Below are positions 9,947 to 20,944 of a stretch of 64,000 nucleotides of DNA, in pieces. Positions within the stretch are counted from its first letter, which is position 1. Every line of letters starts with the position of its first letter. Made by a program: the position numbers and the translations under genes. Where the stretch lies: contig MU130491.1 of the NCBI GenBank assembly GCA_015039465.1, positions 107,852 to 171,851 of the forward strand, given 5' to 3'. The DNA is from Phlegmacium glaucopus. Lineage: Eukaryota > Basidiomycota > Agaricomycetes > Agaricales > Cortinariaceae. Below the pieces are notes generated by a model that was given only the letters and a program-made list of their open reading frames with translations, did not search any database and was not told the origin of the DNA.

Positions 9947-11980
9947 CTGGTAGTACCCTTCAAGTTGAGGAAATGTTCCAGATAAGAATCAGTAACGAAG
10001 GGTTGCAGCATGAAAGGAATTCAAAGTGAAGAGAATCTAGCATTATGTGCCGGTAAGTGCGCGGAGTGTTTTTCCACGTCCGAGCCAACGTACAGAGCAG
10101 CTTTCAGGGTCAAGAGTTGAACGTCGAACGGTGAACATTGAACACCGAGGAGAAGGCTCCCGCCGATGCCGCTCCCACACAACAGGGACGGTAGTTCGAT
10201 TGTACGCAACAATCTGGCCCTAGGTTCGGAGCAAGCCCTTTCTCCGGTCCGGGAACCGGATGCTCAGGTTGCAGAGCAAACATCAAAAAGTCAAAAGGCT
10301 CTATTCACGTTCATATTCGGCTTTGTTTGTGCGAGCAGCATCTCGTACCAAGATCGTCCACGCGTGGACATTGTCAAAGCCTAGAGCAGAAGGGGCTTGC
10401 TTCGAAATCTGGCCCGGTCTCTGCCCCATTTAAATTATTACAAATCAATGCAGCATGTGACCTTTCCCACATTGCACCTATAGTCGTATCGACGCGCCAC
10501 TGCTGATGGCCCCATCGCGATGAACAACCAGCGACACTGCCACCATGATTCAGACTAGTCACCGTCAGCGACGCAGTCGCCCCTTGACAGCAGCGACATG
10601 ACACTTCCAAGTCACAGATGGGGAATATGCGTGGCAGGCGAGACATGACGACGGTCGGGTCTAACCCACCAGCTACCCCCGCTCAGTCACAGACCACTGC
10701 GATGACTGCCGGGCATTCCCTCCACTCAGCCTAGTGTGCCTTCCCATTTTTTTATCCCTCAGCACTCTCGGCATGCTCTGATTTTTTATAAAAATTACTT
10801 ATGTTGTATCCAGTCCAAATTTAGTCACTGAATATGATTTTTATGGTTGAATACCAGGAGTCGGTGGATTTCCCATCGAAGCCAATTAGATCTCCCAGTG
10901 AAAATCGGATCTAACTAAATCGAATTAACTGGAAGAAAATCGAAGAAAATGTGCCAAAAGTCAAATTAACCACAGTTCCTGCTGACAAAGCCATGTAAAC
11001 GGGTAGATGGATATGTGTAACGATGCACCACGTTGATGTGTCCTGTATGGCAAGCCAGCTCAAATTTCAAGGTCAAAACATCAACCTTATCAAACTTGAT
11101 AGTGAAAATCAACTGCAGATATTCGGATTGTGTCCATCCTGCGGGTTTTTGTTCGCGAGGATTTGGCGAGGATCTGTGTTTTTTTGGCAAGAAAATGACG
11201 TTTGCAACATGAATGGGGGAAGTCTCTGCATTTATCCGTTCTTCTCAGCTGTTGTCTGTCACTTGTCTGTACCTAGCAATTTTTTTTAATTGCCCCTTTA
11301 AAACCATGAATATCTGCGATTCTCTTTTCCATCTTTAAGCCATTAATCCCATAGACCGGCAACGTATCGACCCAGCGCTCGGACCTGTCTTCCGTGATTG
11401 CCATCTGATAATGTAAGGGTGACAGAAGCAATCGTGGCTATACATTTTCAATCATCAACAATCGTAACTTTAAAATAGTCAAATTTGAGACCTTCATGAG
11501 CGCGACGTCGGACACTGTTGGCGCGGAATAGAGTGTATATATATGAGAAACGGTCAGTCACATGAATAAGAAAGCCTAGAATCGACTTTCCGATGTGATA
11601 GTATCAAAGGGAATGGGGATGATTGTGGGATATATATAATTACCCCTACAGTCCAGTCGAATTCGAGTCGTCTTTTCGAAAAAGGATTTTGAACGGATTA
11701 TCAGAGTGATATCACACCATATTACTGCCTGGATATCATCATGAAGGGTCGAAGTAGAAAGAAGCTCGCGTTGCAGCAAGGGTGCTGGTAATTGCAGATC
11801 ACCGCCAAATATGTTCTATATGCAGGGTTTAACTTCACTGGGCTTGATACTCCGAACATCGGGATCAGTGGGACTCCCGAGTTTGAGGTCAGCGACTCCA
11901 AACTTTTTTGGCATGCCTCCAATACAACATTTGATTTTGAATACATTAAAACATATTACATATATTATACGACGAAATGG

Positions 11981-12111
11981 GTTCGAAATGGGTGGTATGA
12001 GTCGAAAACAGGTCGCTTGGGCACAAAATAGGTGACGTGAGTTGAAAATGAGTCATTTGGCGTTGTTTGTGTTCGAAATGGGTGCTGTGAGTCGAAAATG
12101 GGTCGTTTTCC
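11981..12111. repeat. Three-unit degenerate minisatellite
   Basis: Units of about 40 bp share the pattern AAATGGGTG..GTGAGTCGAAAA..GGTCG. The outer two (11981-12020 and 12071-12111) are most alike and the middle one (about 12021-12060) is diverged. No coding or transposon context was found. Confidence 0.65.
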
Positions 12112-13012
12112 CCAAGCGCTGGCCAGAAATAAATAAACACATGCATTTGGCCTTTTGCCCCATTGGGAGTCACGTGTTGTTGGAACCATGGTAGGCTTAG
12201 TCACTACTGGTTAGTCAGACAGAATCTTCAACCTACTTTTCAACTACTTTTGACCTACTTGGCCTCTTGTGCAATCCATATACATGAGAGTAAGACGAGA
12301 CTCGCGAACGCAATCCCCCTTAGCTCTGAAGTTACGTTATCCTCTATCCAATCCATCTGCTGTCAAAGCGCCGTCATCGATGGATGAATGTCATCGACAG
12401 AGACCTTGAATGGAAACCACAATTCTATTCTATAAGGGTACTTCTCTCTTCCATTATTATCCGCGATGTCTCGTTCTTGGACTGCGTGATCGTCGAATCC
12501 GGTCCGAACATAGACTTGTTTTTTTTTAAGTTCTGGACCCCGGTCGAACTCTCAGGAGGCTCAACCTCACTTGATTATTCTCTACAGCTTCTATTTTCTT
12601 GTACTTGGACTGGTGTAACGTTGACAAGAAGAATGTGACTACCTGCTGGCGGCATCCTGATTGGACATTATTGCTTCGACCTCAAAAGTATCCGCGTACA
12701 CACGTGACTCGGATTGGTCAAGTACCTACTGTTATTGTGCTTGCTGCTATTATAAATGGGATACTGTAGCAAAAGGGTCTAAGCACGATCAATTATCATA
12801 CTCTGGTTTAAAAGAGGTCGTGTCGGTGGAGTTGACCTTAAATTCTTGTCCCGAAACCAACAGTCAACTATGGTCGTGACGAGACAAAGAGATGATAATG
12901 GTTTGCGAGCCACAACTCACATGTTGAATGTTTGGTCGCGTTATCGAGCCTACATAAACTGGCCACCCTACTCGCCTCTTCACTAAACCTTCACTTTGCC
13001 CAATTTCTTAAC

Positions 13013-14993
13013 ATGGATAACATTGATGGCCCTCCCGTCATCGCTTACACAGCCAATTCGTTTGATTTTTCTAACCACCTGCCTTTGGATTCTTCTCCAT
13101 TCTATCCGCCTCTTTCAATCGCGTCGCCTTTCAATACCATCAATAACTATGGTACCCCCGACGCTCAGGCGTACTCCACAGGGACGCAATCCTTGCAAAC
13201 TTCGAACCAATTAACTTGTGCCACTCCCTTTCCAGCACACCTTCCTGTTCGGGGCATGCCCGCGACGTCGGCTACATCCTCAATCATTCCCACTTCTCCT
13301 CAGACGGATGAGAATCGCCGTATCGCCCCCCTTCCCCTTCGTAGTGCGGCCTCTATATCCTCAACCGGTTTCCAGCCTCAGGAAGTTCAGGACTCCGGTG
13401 CCACACCTCTTCCCCTTCGCAGCATAAACTCTACATCCCCCATTATTGCTTCTACTACTTTAAAAACTCGGGAAACTGGGAATATGCCGCCGCCGCCACT
13501 CCCGGATACCAGGATTCGTGGTAAGAAACGTAAATCCATTGCTGCCGACGAGGCGGCCACTCCTTCCGAAGCCAAGAAACGCAAATCTCGTCCTCTGTCA
13601 GAGAAACAAAAGGGGAAGCAGAAAGCACTTGACCTTCCCAGCGACAACCAGGTAAGGGCTATTCAACGACGAGTAGAGTCACAGTTAAATCGACTCTTAC
13701 TTAGGTTCCCTGTGTCGCTCCTGGACTTGATTCTGGGAATAACAACCAACACAACAACGTTAGTAGTTTTCCCAACCACATGTTACCAGATCATACTACT
13801 GCCGTTCCTCCTTGTACTCTCGAGGGCACTGTTCAACCCAATGAGCCTCACTTCACCCAGCGTCCACCAATAGGGTGTGTGAAAGATTCTCAACATTTAC
13901 ACCATCTGGTTTCCACCTGTAGCTTACCCGGCATTGTGCGAGTCAGCATAAATGAACAGCACCCGGCCCGAATATCGCAGGTAACTCCTTCACTTCTCTT
14001 TATTCCATTCGCTGAGTCCTCCACTCCCTCTCTGATCATTGCAGATGATAATAACCGTACGAGACCCAGAGTCTCAAGGTATCTCAAAGGCATACTTTGT
14101 CCCATACGTATGGTTTCCGGAGGACCTGAAGCGTCCCCACAAAATCCATAAGAATGATAGGCTTCTCTGGGGACATCGAATCTATGAGTACCAGCATCGC
14201 GTACAATGCGGCCGTATTGCTTTGACCATCACTGGTTCCCTAGTTCTATTTTTCGCAAGTGAACAAAATACGTTGGTTGATTCATTTAACTACCATTCCC
14301 TTGTACGTTTTGGATCAGCTACCTTCATCCTCGATATCTCAAGTAATTTTACAGCTCAAATCCAACCGCCCAAAGACCCAAGCCCAGGTGACGCAGTCTC
14401 TACCTGGATCCGCTCTTGTCGCTGCGTCCACTTCTTCTCAGGGTGACGCTCTACCTACCCAGGAGCTTTTTTCTAATATCCAGAATAATGATTGTGATGA
14501 CACTTCAACGCTTACTGAAGCTACATTCGCCCATCAATGTCAACAATCATTCGTCCTGTCATCGGGCGTCCTACTCAACAACAATAATAATGAAGCTGAT
14601 ATTAATGCCAGTACCTCGTTCGATTTGACCTACAATATTCCTTCCATCGTCCAACAAGGAACTTCAACCGATATTTCTCAATCATTCCCTGTACCAAGCG
14701 ACAACATTTTCCACGAATTCCAATTCAATGACTACAATACCGGCGCTTCTAATGTTAATACCGATACCTCATCGGATTTCACCTCCAATATTAACGACAC
14801 CAACAACGAATATGGCCCCGATACCAATACCCCCTTCAATTTGTCCGACTTCAACTACAACTACAACAGTCACAATACCACTACCGGTCCTACCTTCGTT
14901 CCAGGACCATCACCTTTTGACCAGGAAGATATGCACCAGTATTTTAAATGGCCTCTCCAGGACGCCAGCCATCGACTTCCAATTAATAATTAG
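13013..14993 (+). CDS. Unidentified low-complexity protein with likely nuclear localisation signal
   Basis: Not recognised. The start MDNIDGPPVIAYTANSFDF is chosen as the first ATG giving a continuous exon chain; an upstream in-frame ATG at 12932 is possible. Exon 1 is Ser/Pro/Thr-rich and carries two basic clusters (RGKKRKS and AKKRKSRPLSEKQKGKQK), likely nuclear signals. Introns with clean borders lie at about 13652-13704, 13981-14043 and 14301-14352. The third exon holds the only compact, globular-looking part (VRDPESQ...KAYFVPYVWFPEDLKRP...HRIYEYQHRV), a mixture of charged and aromatic residues. The last exon is Asn/Thr/Ser/Asp-rich to stop at 14993, like the activation-type tails of fungal regulators. 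A regulatory role is inference only. Confidence 0.65.
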
Positions 14994-15972
14994 GTGGCAT
15001 GCAAGACAAACTTCTCTCCGTCGTTGGCGTGGACGATGTCTGCCCTCCCCGTACAAGTCGCCAACCCAATTTGAGAAATGTACTGTCGAGCAGCTGTCCG
15101 GAGTTGAACTCAACAATAACCATTCTATTCCACCTTCATGGTGGGGTCCATACAAGGCTCTCTCTTCTATATTCTTAAGACAATGACTTATCCTAGATTA
15201 CTAGAAATCATATCTCAAATACTGTAAGTACTAAATATTTGTCGAAACCCTGTGCTGTATCTGCTTTCTCGCTTTCTACATCTGTATATATACCCTTAAA
15301 TATGTAAATAGCCTCTTGACCTTCTCTAAATACATCTGGCGATAAAACTTTAAGCTTAAAGTCTTGATGGATACGCACATGTCGGACTATGCTCCGAGCA
15401 AGCTAAGGTATCTGGATTCTGGCTAGTACTCTCTAGTGCTGCACCGGGTATAAATAGCTGACATACATCTCATGTAGCTTCCACCCCAAACATCGGTGTA
15501 TATGTCGATCCGAGGCCAAGTGACTAACTACTTTTTGGACTAGGCCAATTCACGGATACTTAAATTTGAGTAATTCCACAGACGATAACTGCTTTTCCTG
15601 GCACTTACGCTGCATTACAGCTGGCAGTGTCAACTGCAATAACGTTTCGGATCTTATAGAAGTTCCTTCAGCTTGGATTTATTTGGTGAATTCTTCCCTT
15701 CAGATGCCGTCGAGTTCTTCCCGAGTAACTGAACCCACGAAGAACTCCTGCTTTTCCCCAAGATGTCAGTCATACAGCTAGACTTATCGCGACAGAAACT
15801 CTATATGTAAGTATACAATCTTCAGTCCATCGTATTTTTCTACACTCTTACAGTTCTCCTTTACTAAGGTCCCCAGACGACCCTTTACCCGAGTGGGTCC
15901 CACGGTCATTAAGTTACTTGGATACCGCTGATCAACGGAAGTAATAGATTCTTTCCACCTCCTCGTAAGATC
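14994..15972. other. Intergenic region upstream of the metacaspase gene
   Basis: No coding chain was found. A TATAAATA sequence occurs at 15449-15456, about 520 bp before the metacaspase start, so it is either an alternative promoter or coincidental. Confidence 0.5.
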
Positions 15973-18369
15973 ATGGTAACCCCCATATATGATACCCCAC
16001 TTTCCGGGCACGCCCCTGGTCCATTCTCTCCTTGGAACGTAGACAGATATTCAGACCATACGGACCTTGATACTGAGCACTATCAGGATCCTTACTACGG
16101 GTACCCACCATCTCGTCATCAACGATACGATTCAGACCCATTTTATGATCCAGAGTACCCGAGGGATCGTTATTCTCGTCCTTACCGTCGAGATGACTCC
16201 AGACGACGACGTTCATCCGACTATTATGATTCATCTGATAGCGGTCGTCCACGCGACGATCGTTATTCACCTAGTTATGATCGTTCTTCCGACCGCGACT
16301 ATTCTTCTCCATACGACCGTGCCTCAGACTATGACCGTTCTTCTTCAGACTACGGCCGCTCTCATCGCAAACGAAGTTCACCTCCACCGCGCCGAAGTTC
16401 ATCTCAACCACACCGAAGTTCATCTCAACCACACCGGAGTTCATCTCAACCGCCGCACCCTCCCTCAACATACCACGAACCTGAGAGACCAACTAATACC
16501 ACCCAGAAACTCTCAGGACGGCAGATCTACATTGAAAGGAACATACAAGCAGCCCATCGAGATCCATTCATACACCTGAGAACATTCCCAGACGATATCC
16601 AGAAAGTTCTCAAGAAACTCCCCCCTTCACCCCATTTTTGTTGGTCAGAGTGTAGCGGGAAAAGGAAAGCTGTTTGTGTGAGCATTTCTTCCTTTTTTTT
16701 TCCTTCGACTTGTACTCCACCTGACTGATCCGATACGGCTTATTCACCATAGATTGGTATCAACTATGTCGGTCAAAAGGATGCATTGAAGGGGTGTGCA
16801 AACGATGCCCGAAGCATGATGTCCTTCTTAATCAGTACGCAAAAAATCATATCATATCGTTACATCCACTTATATCTGACCCACCCCAAACTCAGAATAT
16901 CATGAATTCGAATCAAAAGATATCCTCCTACTCACAGATGACGGTCAACGCGCATCCATGACACCAACTAGAAAAAATATGTTCGACGCAATGAATTGGC
17001 TTGTCGGGGACGCAAAAATACATGATTCACTCTTCTTCCACTGTAATTCCCCTCATTTACTCTCGTCCAATTACTAATAGTTGCTTCTGTAGATTCAGGA
17101 CACGGAGGACAGGTGAAGGATAAGACTGGGAAAGAAGCTGACGGGTTGGATGAAGGTACGTATGAACTTTTTCTCTCATGTATCGCGTAACTTCCCGCCT
17201 AATGACATCACTTTCCTTCAGTTATATTCCCAGTTGATTTTAAATCAACTAGCCATATCGTTGACAATGTTCGTTTCATCTCGATCCTGATTCTGTAATG
17301 AGGCCGGTGTGCTTTAACAACAAGTTGTTTCAAACAAACAGGACTTATTTACAGCTCTCGTCGCTCCACTCCCACCTGGGTGTCGTTTGACTGTACGTTT
17401 TCTCCATAATTCCTCAGATGATCATATGATCATGACCACTACTTATAAATCTAAATTTCAGGCTGTATTCGATGTTCGTAACACAATATTCCCCACTAAT
17501 CACATCGCACCGTGAGCTTGACACTGCACTTTCTTAGTCCTGTCATTCAGGAACCATCCTAGGTATCAGATTTTTCTTTCTTCTCCAACCCTTCGTTACT
17601 TTCTGGGGTATTGAAATCCTTTTTTGACCCTTCCTACAGATCTACCTTACCTTGTAAGTTTCCGTTTTATCTTTAATTCTACCACCGCAACATTTAAACC
17701 AAACATTTAACAGCATTCTGCACATGGTCGTTTGCGAAGTTTGGGCCACATCACTCAACGCGCACAAACGCGTGGTGTAGGTCCGGGGGCCGATGTCGTA
17801 TGTCTTTGCTTCCAGCCATAAAGATACGACACGTCCCATCCTCATTTTCTTCCTACAATCCATTAATTCCAGATATGCTTCGCTGCATGTAAAGATGATG
17901 AAACAAGTGCAGATAGTTTCCAAGGTGGAATCGCCGTAGGCGCCATGAGTTATGTAAGGACCTCTCTCTTTCATTTCCAAACCCTGGCTTAATTAATTAT
18001 AACATACACCGAACAGGCTCTTCTCAAGATCCTGAGTACGCCTACATCATCTCAGAGCCGTTATATAAAGACTGAATTATCGATCAATGTAGAAACGAAT
18101 GAAGTTCAAAGTCAACATCTGACGTATGCGCAGATTTTGCAGGAATTGAGGTGATTACTTTTCGAACGCCCTTTTCTCTCACTTCGTTTCGTTAACTCTC
18201 TCTGTCATCCAATTCATAGAAAAATCCTTATTCCCAAGTATAACCAAAAAGCACAGCTTTCTGGAACGCATCCTGTTGTACGTTCTCTTCCTTAAGAAAA
18301 CTGTTTGTTGCCTCTTCGTCTTTTAATCAAATCGCTATATAGGATCTGGAACGAGTGTTCACTGTCTAG
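15973..18369 (+). CDS. Type I metacaspase (caspase-like Cys protease, peptidase C14)
   Basis: Metacaspases are Ca2+-dependent Arg/Lys-specific cysteine proteases tied to stress and protein quality control. Exon 1 encodes a long prodomain rich in Asp, Tyr, Arg and Ser (DRYS, SDYD repeats, then three RSSSQPH units), ending near the conserved RKAVC. The catalytic unit follows in many small exons: IGINYVGQKDALKGCANDA, then SGHGGQ (His codon 17101-17103), then FDSCHSGT (Cys codon 17541-17543, split by introns), then the p10 signature CKDDETSAD and AVGAMSYA. The end is HPVDLERVFTV with stop TAG at 18367-18369. Both catalytic residues are intact. About 14 exons were read, including three consecutive exons of 12, 25 and 14 nt. 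The PX-domain gene downstream is convergent. Confidence 0.92.
16392..16454 (+). repeat. 21-bp tandem repeat in the metacaspase prodomain
   Basis: Three nearly identical 21-bp units (CCGAAGTTCATCTCAACCAC plus A) encode RSSSQPH repeats. The unit length is a multiple of three, so copy-number changes would keep the frame. Confidence 0.85.
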
Positions 18370-18841
18370 AATTTTCGGAATCATGTGTATCAGGGTGTAT
18401 TGATTGTCTTGGTCAACTTGTGGCAATGGGAAAGCAAAAGAAATATCCTTTATAGATGCGAACATTGGCTTTTTACTTAATGACATGTAACTTCAGCCTC
18501 AAAGTGGCCTAATTCTACCTCTGTCCCGCTCCATCATTGCAAAGACGGTGCTGGTCCTCCTCCCAATTGCCTGCCCAAATCATGGGAATCCATTCTGCCC
18601 ATCCATATGAAAATGGCAACATCGTCGGGATATCATGAGTGAGAAGTCCTTGATAAAGATTTTTATTTGCCAGCCTCGCATTTCTTCCAGCATGACTTGT
18701 TGAGTAACATGCTGGCCATACAAAAAAGCGACTTCAATTCTCTTCATCTAGTTGTTGAAAAAGAAATGACACCAGTCCTCGATACGAATGTTCGGGCTTG
18801 GCTTTAAAAAAGAAAAAAGAGTCCCGTCACCATCACTTGCA
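18370..18841. other. Convergent 3' intergenic region
   Basis: The segment lies between the stop of the metacaspase (plus) and the stop of the PX-domain gene (minus). No coding chain or repeat was seen; it should hold both 3' UTRs. Confidence 0.6.
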
Positions 18842-19844
18842 TCATCGTAATACCCAAGACCTGACGACATCTCTCCCGCCTAATTCGGGATGCAACAAAA
18901 CACTTGCAAGCCAAAATTGGAGTAGTTTTCGACGGCTATCCAGGAAAGCTGGACGAAAGCGTGCAAGAGCCGCCTTTGGAGGTAAGGAAGGGAGTAATGG
19001 GAGAAGAGAGTGCTGCAAATCGAAATAACTTGTCAGTGAAAGATACGAAACGGAAGGAGTAATTACGAACCGGGAGACTCCTCCTTAACGTATCATACAA
19101 CTCTTCGAACGCTGAATAACGTTTCAAAATATGCATTTTCGTTCCCTATACACACACAACCCAAAGTCAGTCAATCAATTCAAATTTCCAGATCACCATC
19201 AGCAAGGTAAAAACGCACCTCCTTAGTTAGAATCACACAGTCATAAACAACATAAGCTCCCGACCCATTCTTTCTTCCTGCCCCATCTCCCACTGTCGTC
19301 CAACCCGCAACATGGACATCCTGAGCAAAGGCAAGAGCGGGTGCGCGACCCGTATTATCAGACAAATAAATATCAGCTGAGAACACTGATTGAGGTCTAG
19401 CTGCTGCCGCCATCTTCAAACTATCGCTCCTTTTATGAGAGGAGGTACGTCGAGTTTGAGGGCTGGATTTTACATACTACAAAAAAGAATGTCGCTTAAT
19501 ATTTTTTTCGAGAGTACAAGGGAGCGAGAAAAACTCACTGTGTCTGTATCTTCTTCATAATTCCTACATAGCTCATCGTAGAGCCTTGCTTCTTCCTCGA
19601 TGTCGATCTTATCAGAAGTAGCCGAGGAAGGTATAATTTCTAGTTTTGCTGTACTACTGGCGAATGGGTGAATCCATTGCTGTGGCGAATTCAAGTCGGC
19701 GGAGGGTGTAGAAGATGCCGATGAAGACGCAACAGTAGTAGCTGATGATGTTGACGAGGATGGTATTTCGGTTGATGCATGCACCAACATCGTCGGCTTC
19801 TTCTTCCCCGAGTCTAGATTCCTTCTTGATCCAATCTTCGACAT
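18842..19844 (-). CDS. PX-domain phosphoinositide-binding protein, Ypt35-like
   Basis: PX domains bind phosphoinositides on endosomal or vacuolar membranes. The start is set at MSKIGSRRNLDSGKKKP (19844); an in-frame ATG seven codons upstream (19865) is possible. Exon 1 is a Ser/Thr-rich N-terminus followed by a helical acidic stretch and ends EEDTDT. An intron with GTGAGT/TAG borders leads to YVKSSPQTRRTSSHKR. The PX fold follows: VHVAGWTTVGDGAGRKNGSGAYVVYDCVI, then after introns MHILKRYSAFEELYDTLRRSLP (the PX RYSAF motif), then LPPKAALARFRPAFLDSRR with HPEL and a TGA stop at 18842-18844. Size (roughly 250-300 residues) and a single PX domain with short flanks resemble fungal Ypt35. Similarity is by motif only. 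Confidence 0.82.
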
Positions 19845-19849
19845 AATGT

Positions 19850-20944
19850 TCAATCCTACGTTCAATTATAGAGGACGAAATAAAAGTTAGCCCGAGAGAG
19901 CAATGATTAGCAAATGTAGCTTCTCGTGTAATCCTGTAACCGCCGATTATCCCGATATTGTGTCACGTCAGGTGACTCCGCACCTTTCCTTATATTCTTC
20001 GCAAGGGAGTCAAGTACCTAGGTACTTCTGAATGTAATTGGAGACGGGGGTAAAGATAGTAAAATGGGATCGAAAAGAATACAAAGGGTTATAATAGGAA
20101 CGATAGCGGCAAGCCCCCAGCATAAAAAACGATCCAAAAGCCGTCTAAAGGAAGAAAAAAAAGGGGAGACAGGGAAGGAGTAGGTTGGGAGTGTCGATAT
20201 TGTCCAGATTGAAAGGATGAATGAAAGAAACAATTTAGAAGACTTCTTTGGGGTGGCAAAGAAAATTAAAAACGCTAGCGTCACAGAAAAAGAGTACGTA
20301 CACGGCATGTAACCGAAAAAAAAAAAACAAAAAAAAACACCGAAGCGAATTTGCTGTCCTCATCCGCAATTATTATATGCTGAACAGAAATTGAATGGGG
20401 GTGAAAAAAAAAGAAAAAAAAAGATTCCTAAAATAATCCATAAACACAACCAAAAAACCGATTTAATGAAATGAAATGAATGGGAGGGGGAGAGACGGTA
20501 TAGATATATCAATGTCAACTTGTATGTATGTATACGGTAACTGCAGAGAAGAATATAAGAAAAAATGTCATCATTATCCGTCGGCGCAGTAAGCTTAAAT
20601 AAAATCAAGAAAGACAGGAGTGTAAAAAGAGTGTGGATGGGGGAATATCTATAGAGATATGTTCTTTTGTTCTTTTTTTTTGATTCTTTTCGTGTTTTTT
20701 TTTTTCCCAGCCCGCAGGTGGAGATATCTTTGACGTGAAAGATGGAAGTACAGAATTAGGGAACAACTCGAAGCCTGACGGCAAAACGGCCTAACAAGGA
20801 AGAATGTCGGTTTTATGGATGGAAAGTCGGAAGGCCGTGTGTTCGAGGGTGGATTGGTTAGGTCCTGATAATTCAAACTAAAACCAACCGAAAAAAAGAT
20901 CGTCAGTCCTCATCCCCTTCTCAAAATTAAAAAGGTGATAAATA
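19850..20944. other. Intergenic region with homopolymer tracts
   Basis: Upstream region of the PX gene and downstream region of the SKN1/KRE6-like gene, both on the minus strand. It is rich in poly(A)/poly(T) runs (20310-20420 and 20665-20710). A perfect 16-bp palindrome AAGTACCTAGGTACTT lies at 20012-20027. A 96-codon minus-strand frame at 20018-20308 is hydrophobic low complexity and is not considered a gene. Confidence 0.55.

Larger units (their letters stand above)
9582..13012. other. Intergenic region without a recognisable gene
   Basis: Only short open frames occur, none with a recognisable motif or plausible exon chain. It contains the promoter of the transcription factor at its left end, the tRNA-related segment at 9858, a degenerate minisatellite at 11981-12111, and the upstream region of the gene starting at 13013. 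A TATAAAT-like box (about 12751) lies some 260 bp before that gene. Confidence 0.6.

Noticed and set aside
20018..20308. Minus-strand 96-codon hydrophobic ORF
   Set aside because: Low-complexity sequence in a T/A-rich intergenic region, with no motif or splice partner.
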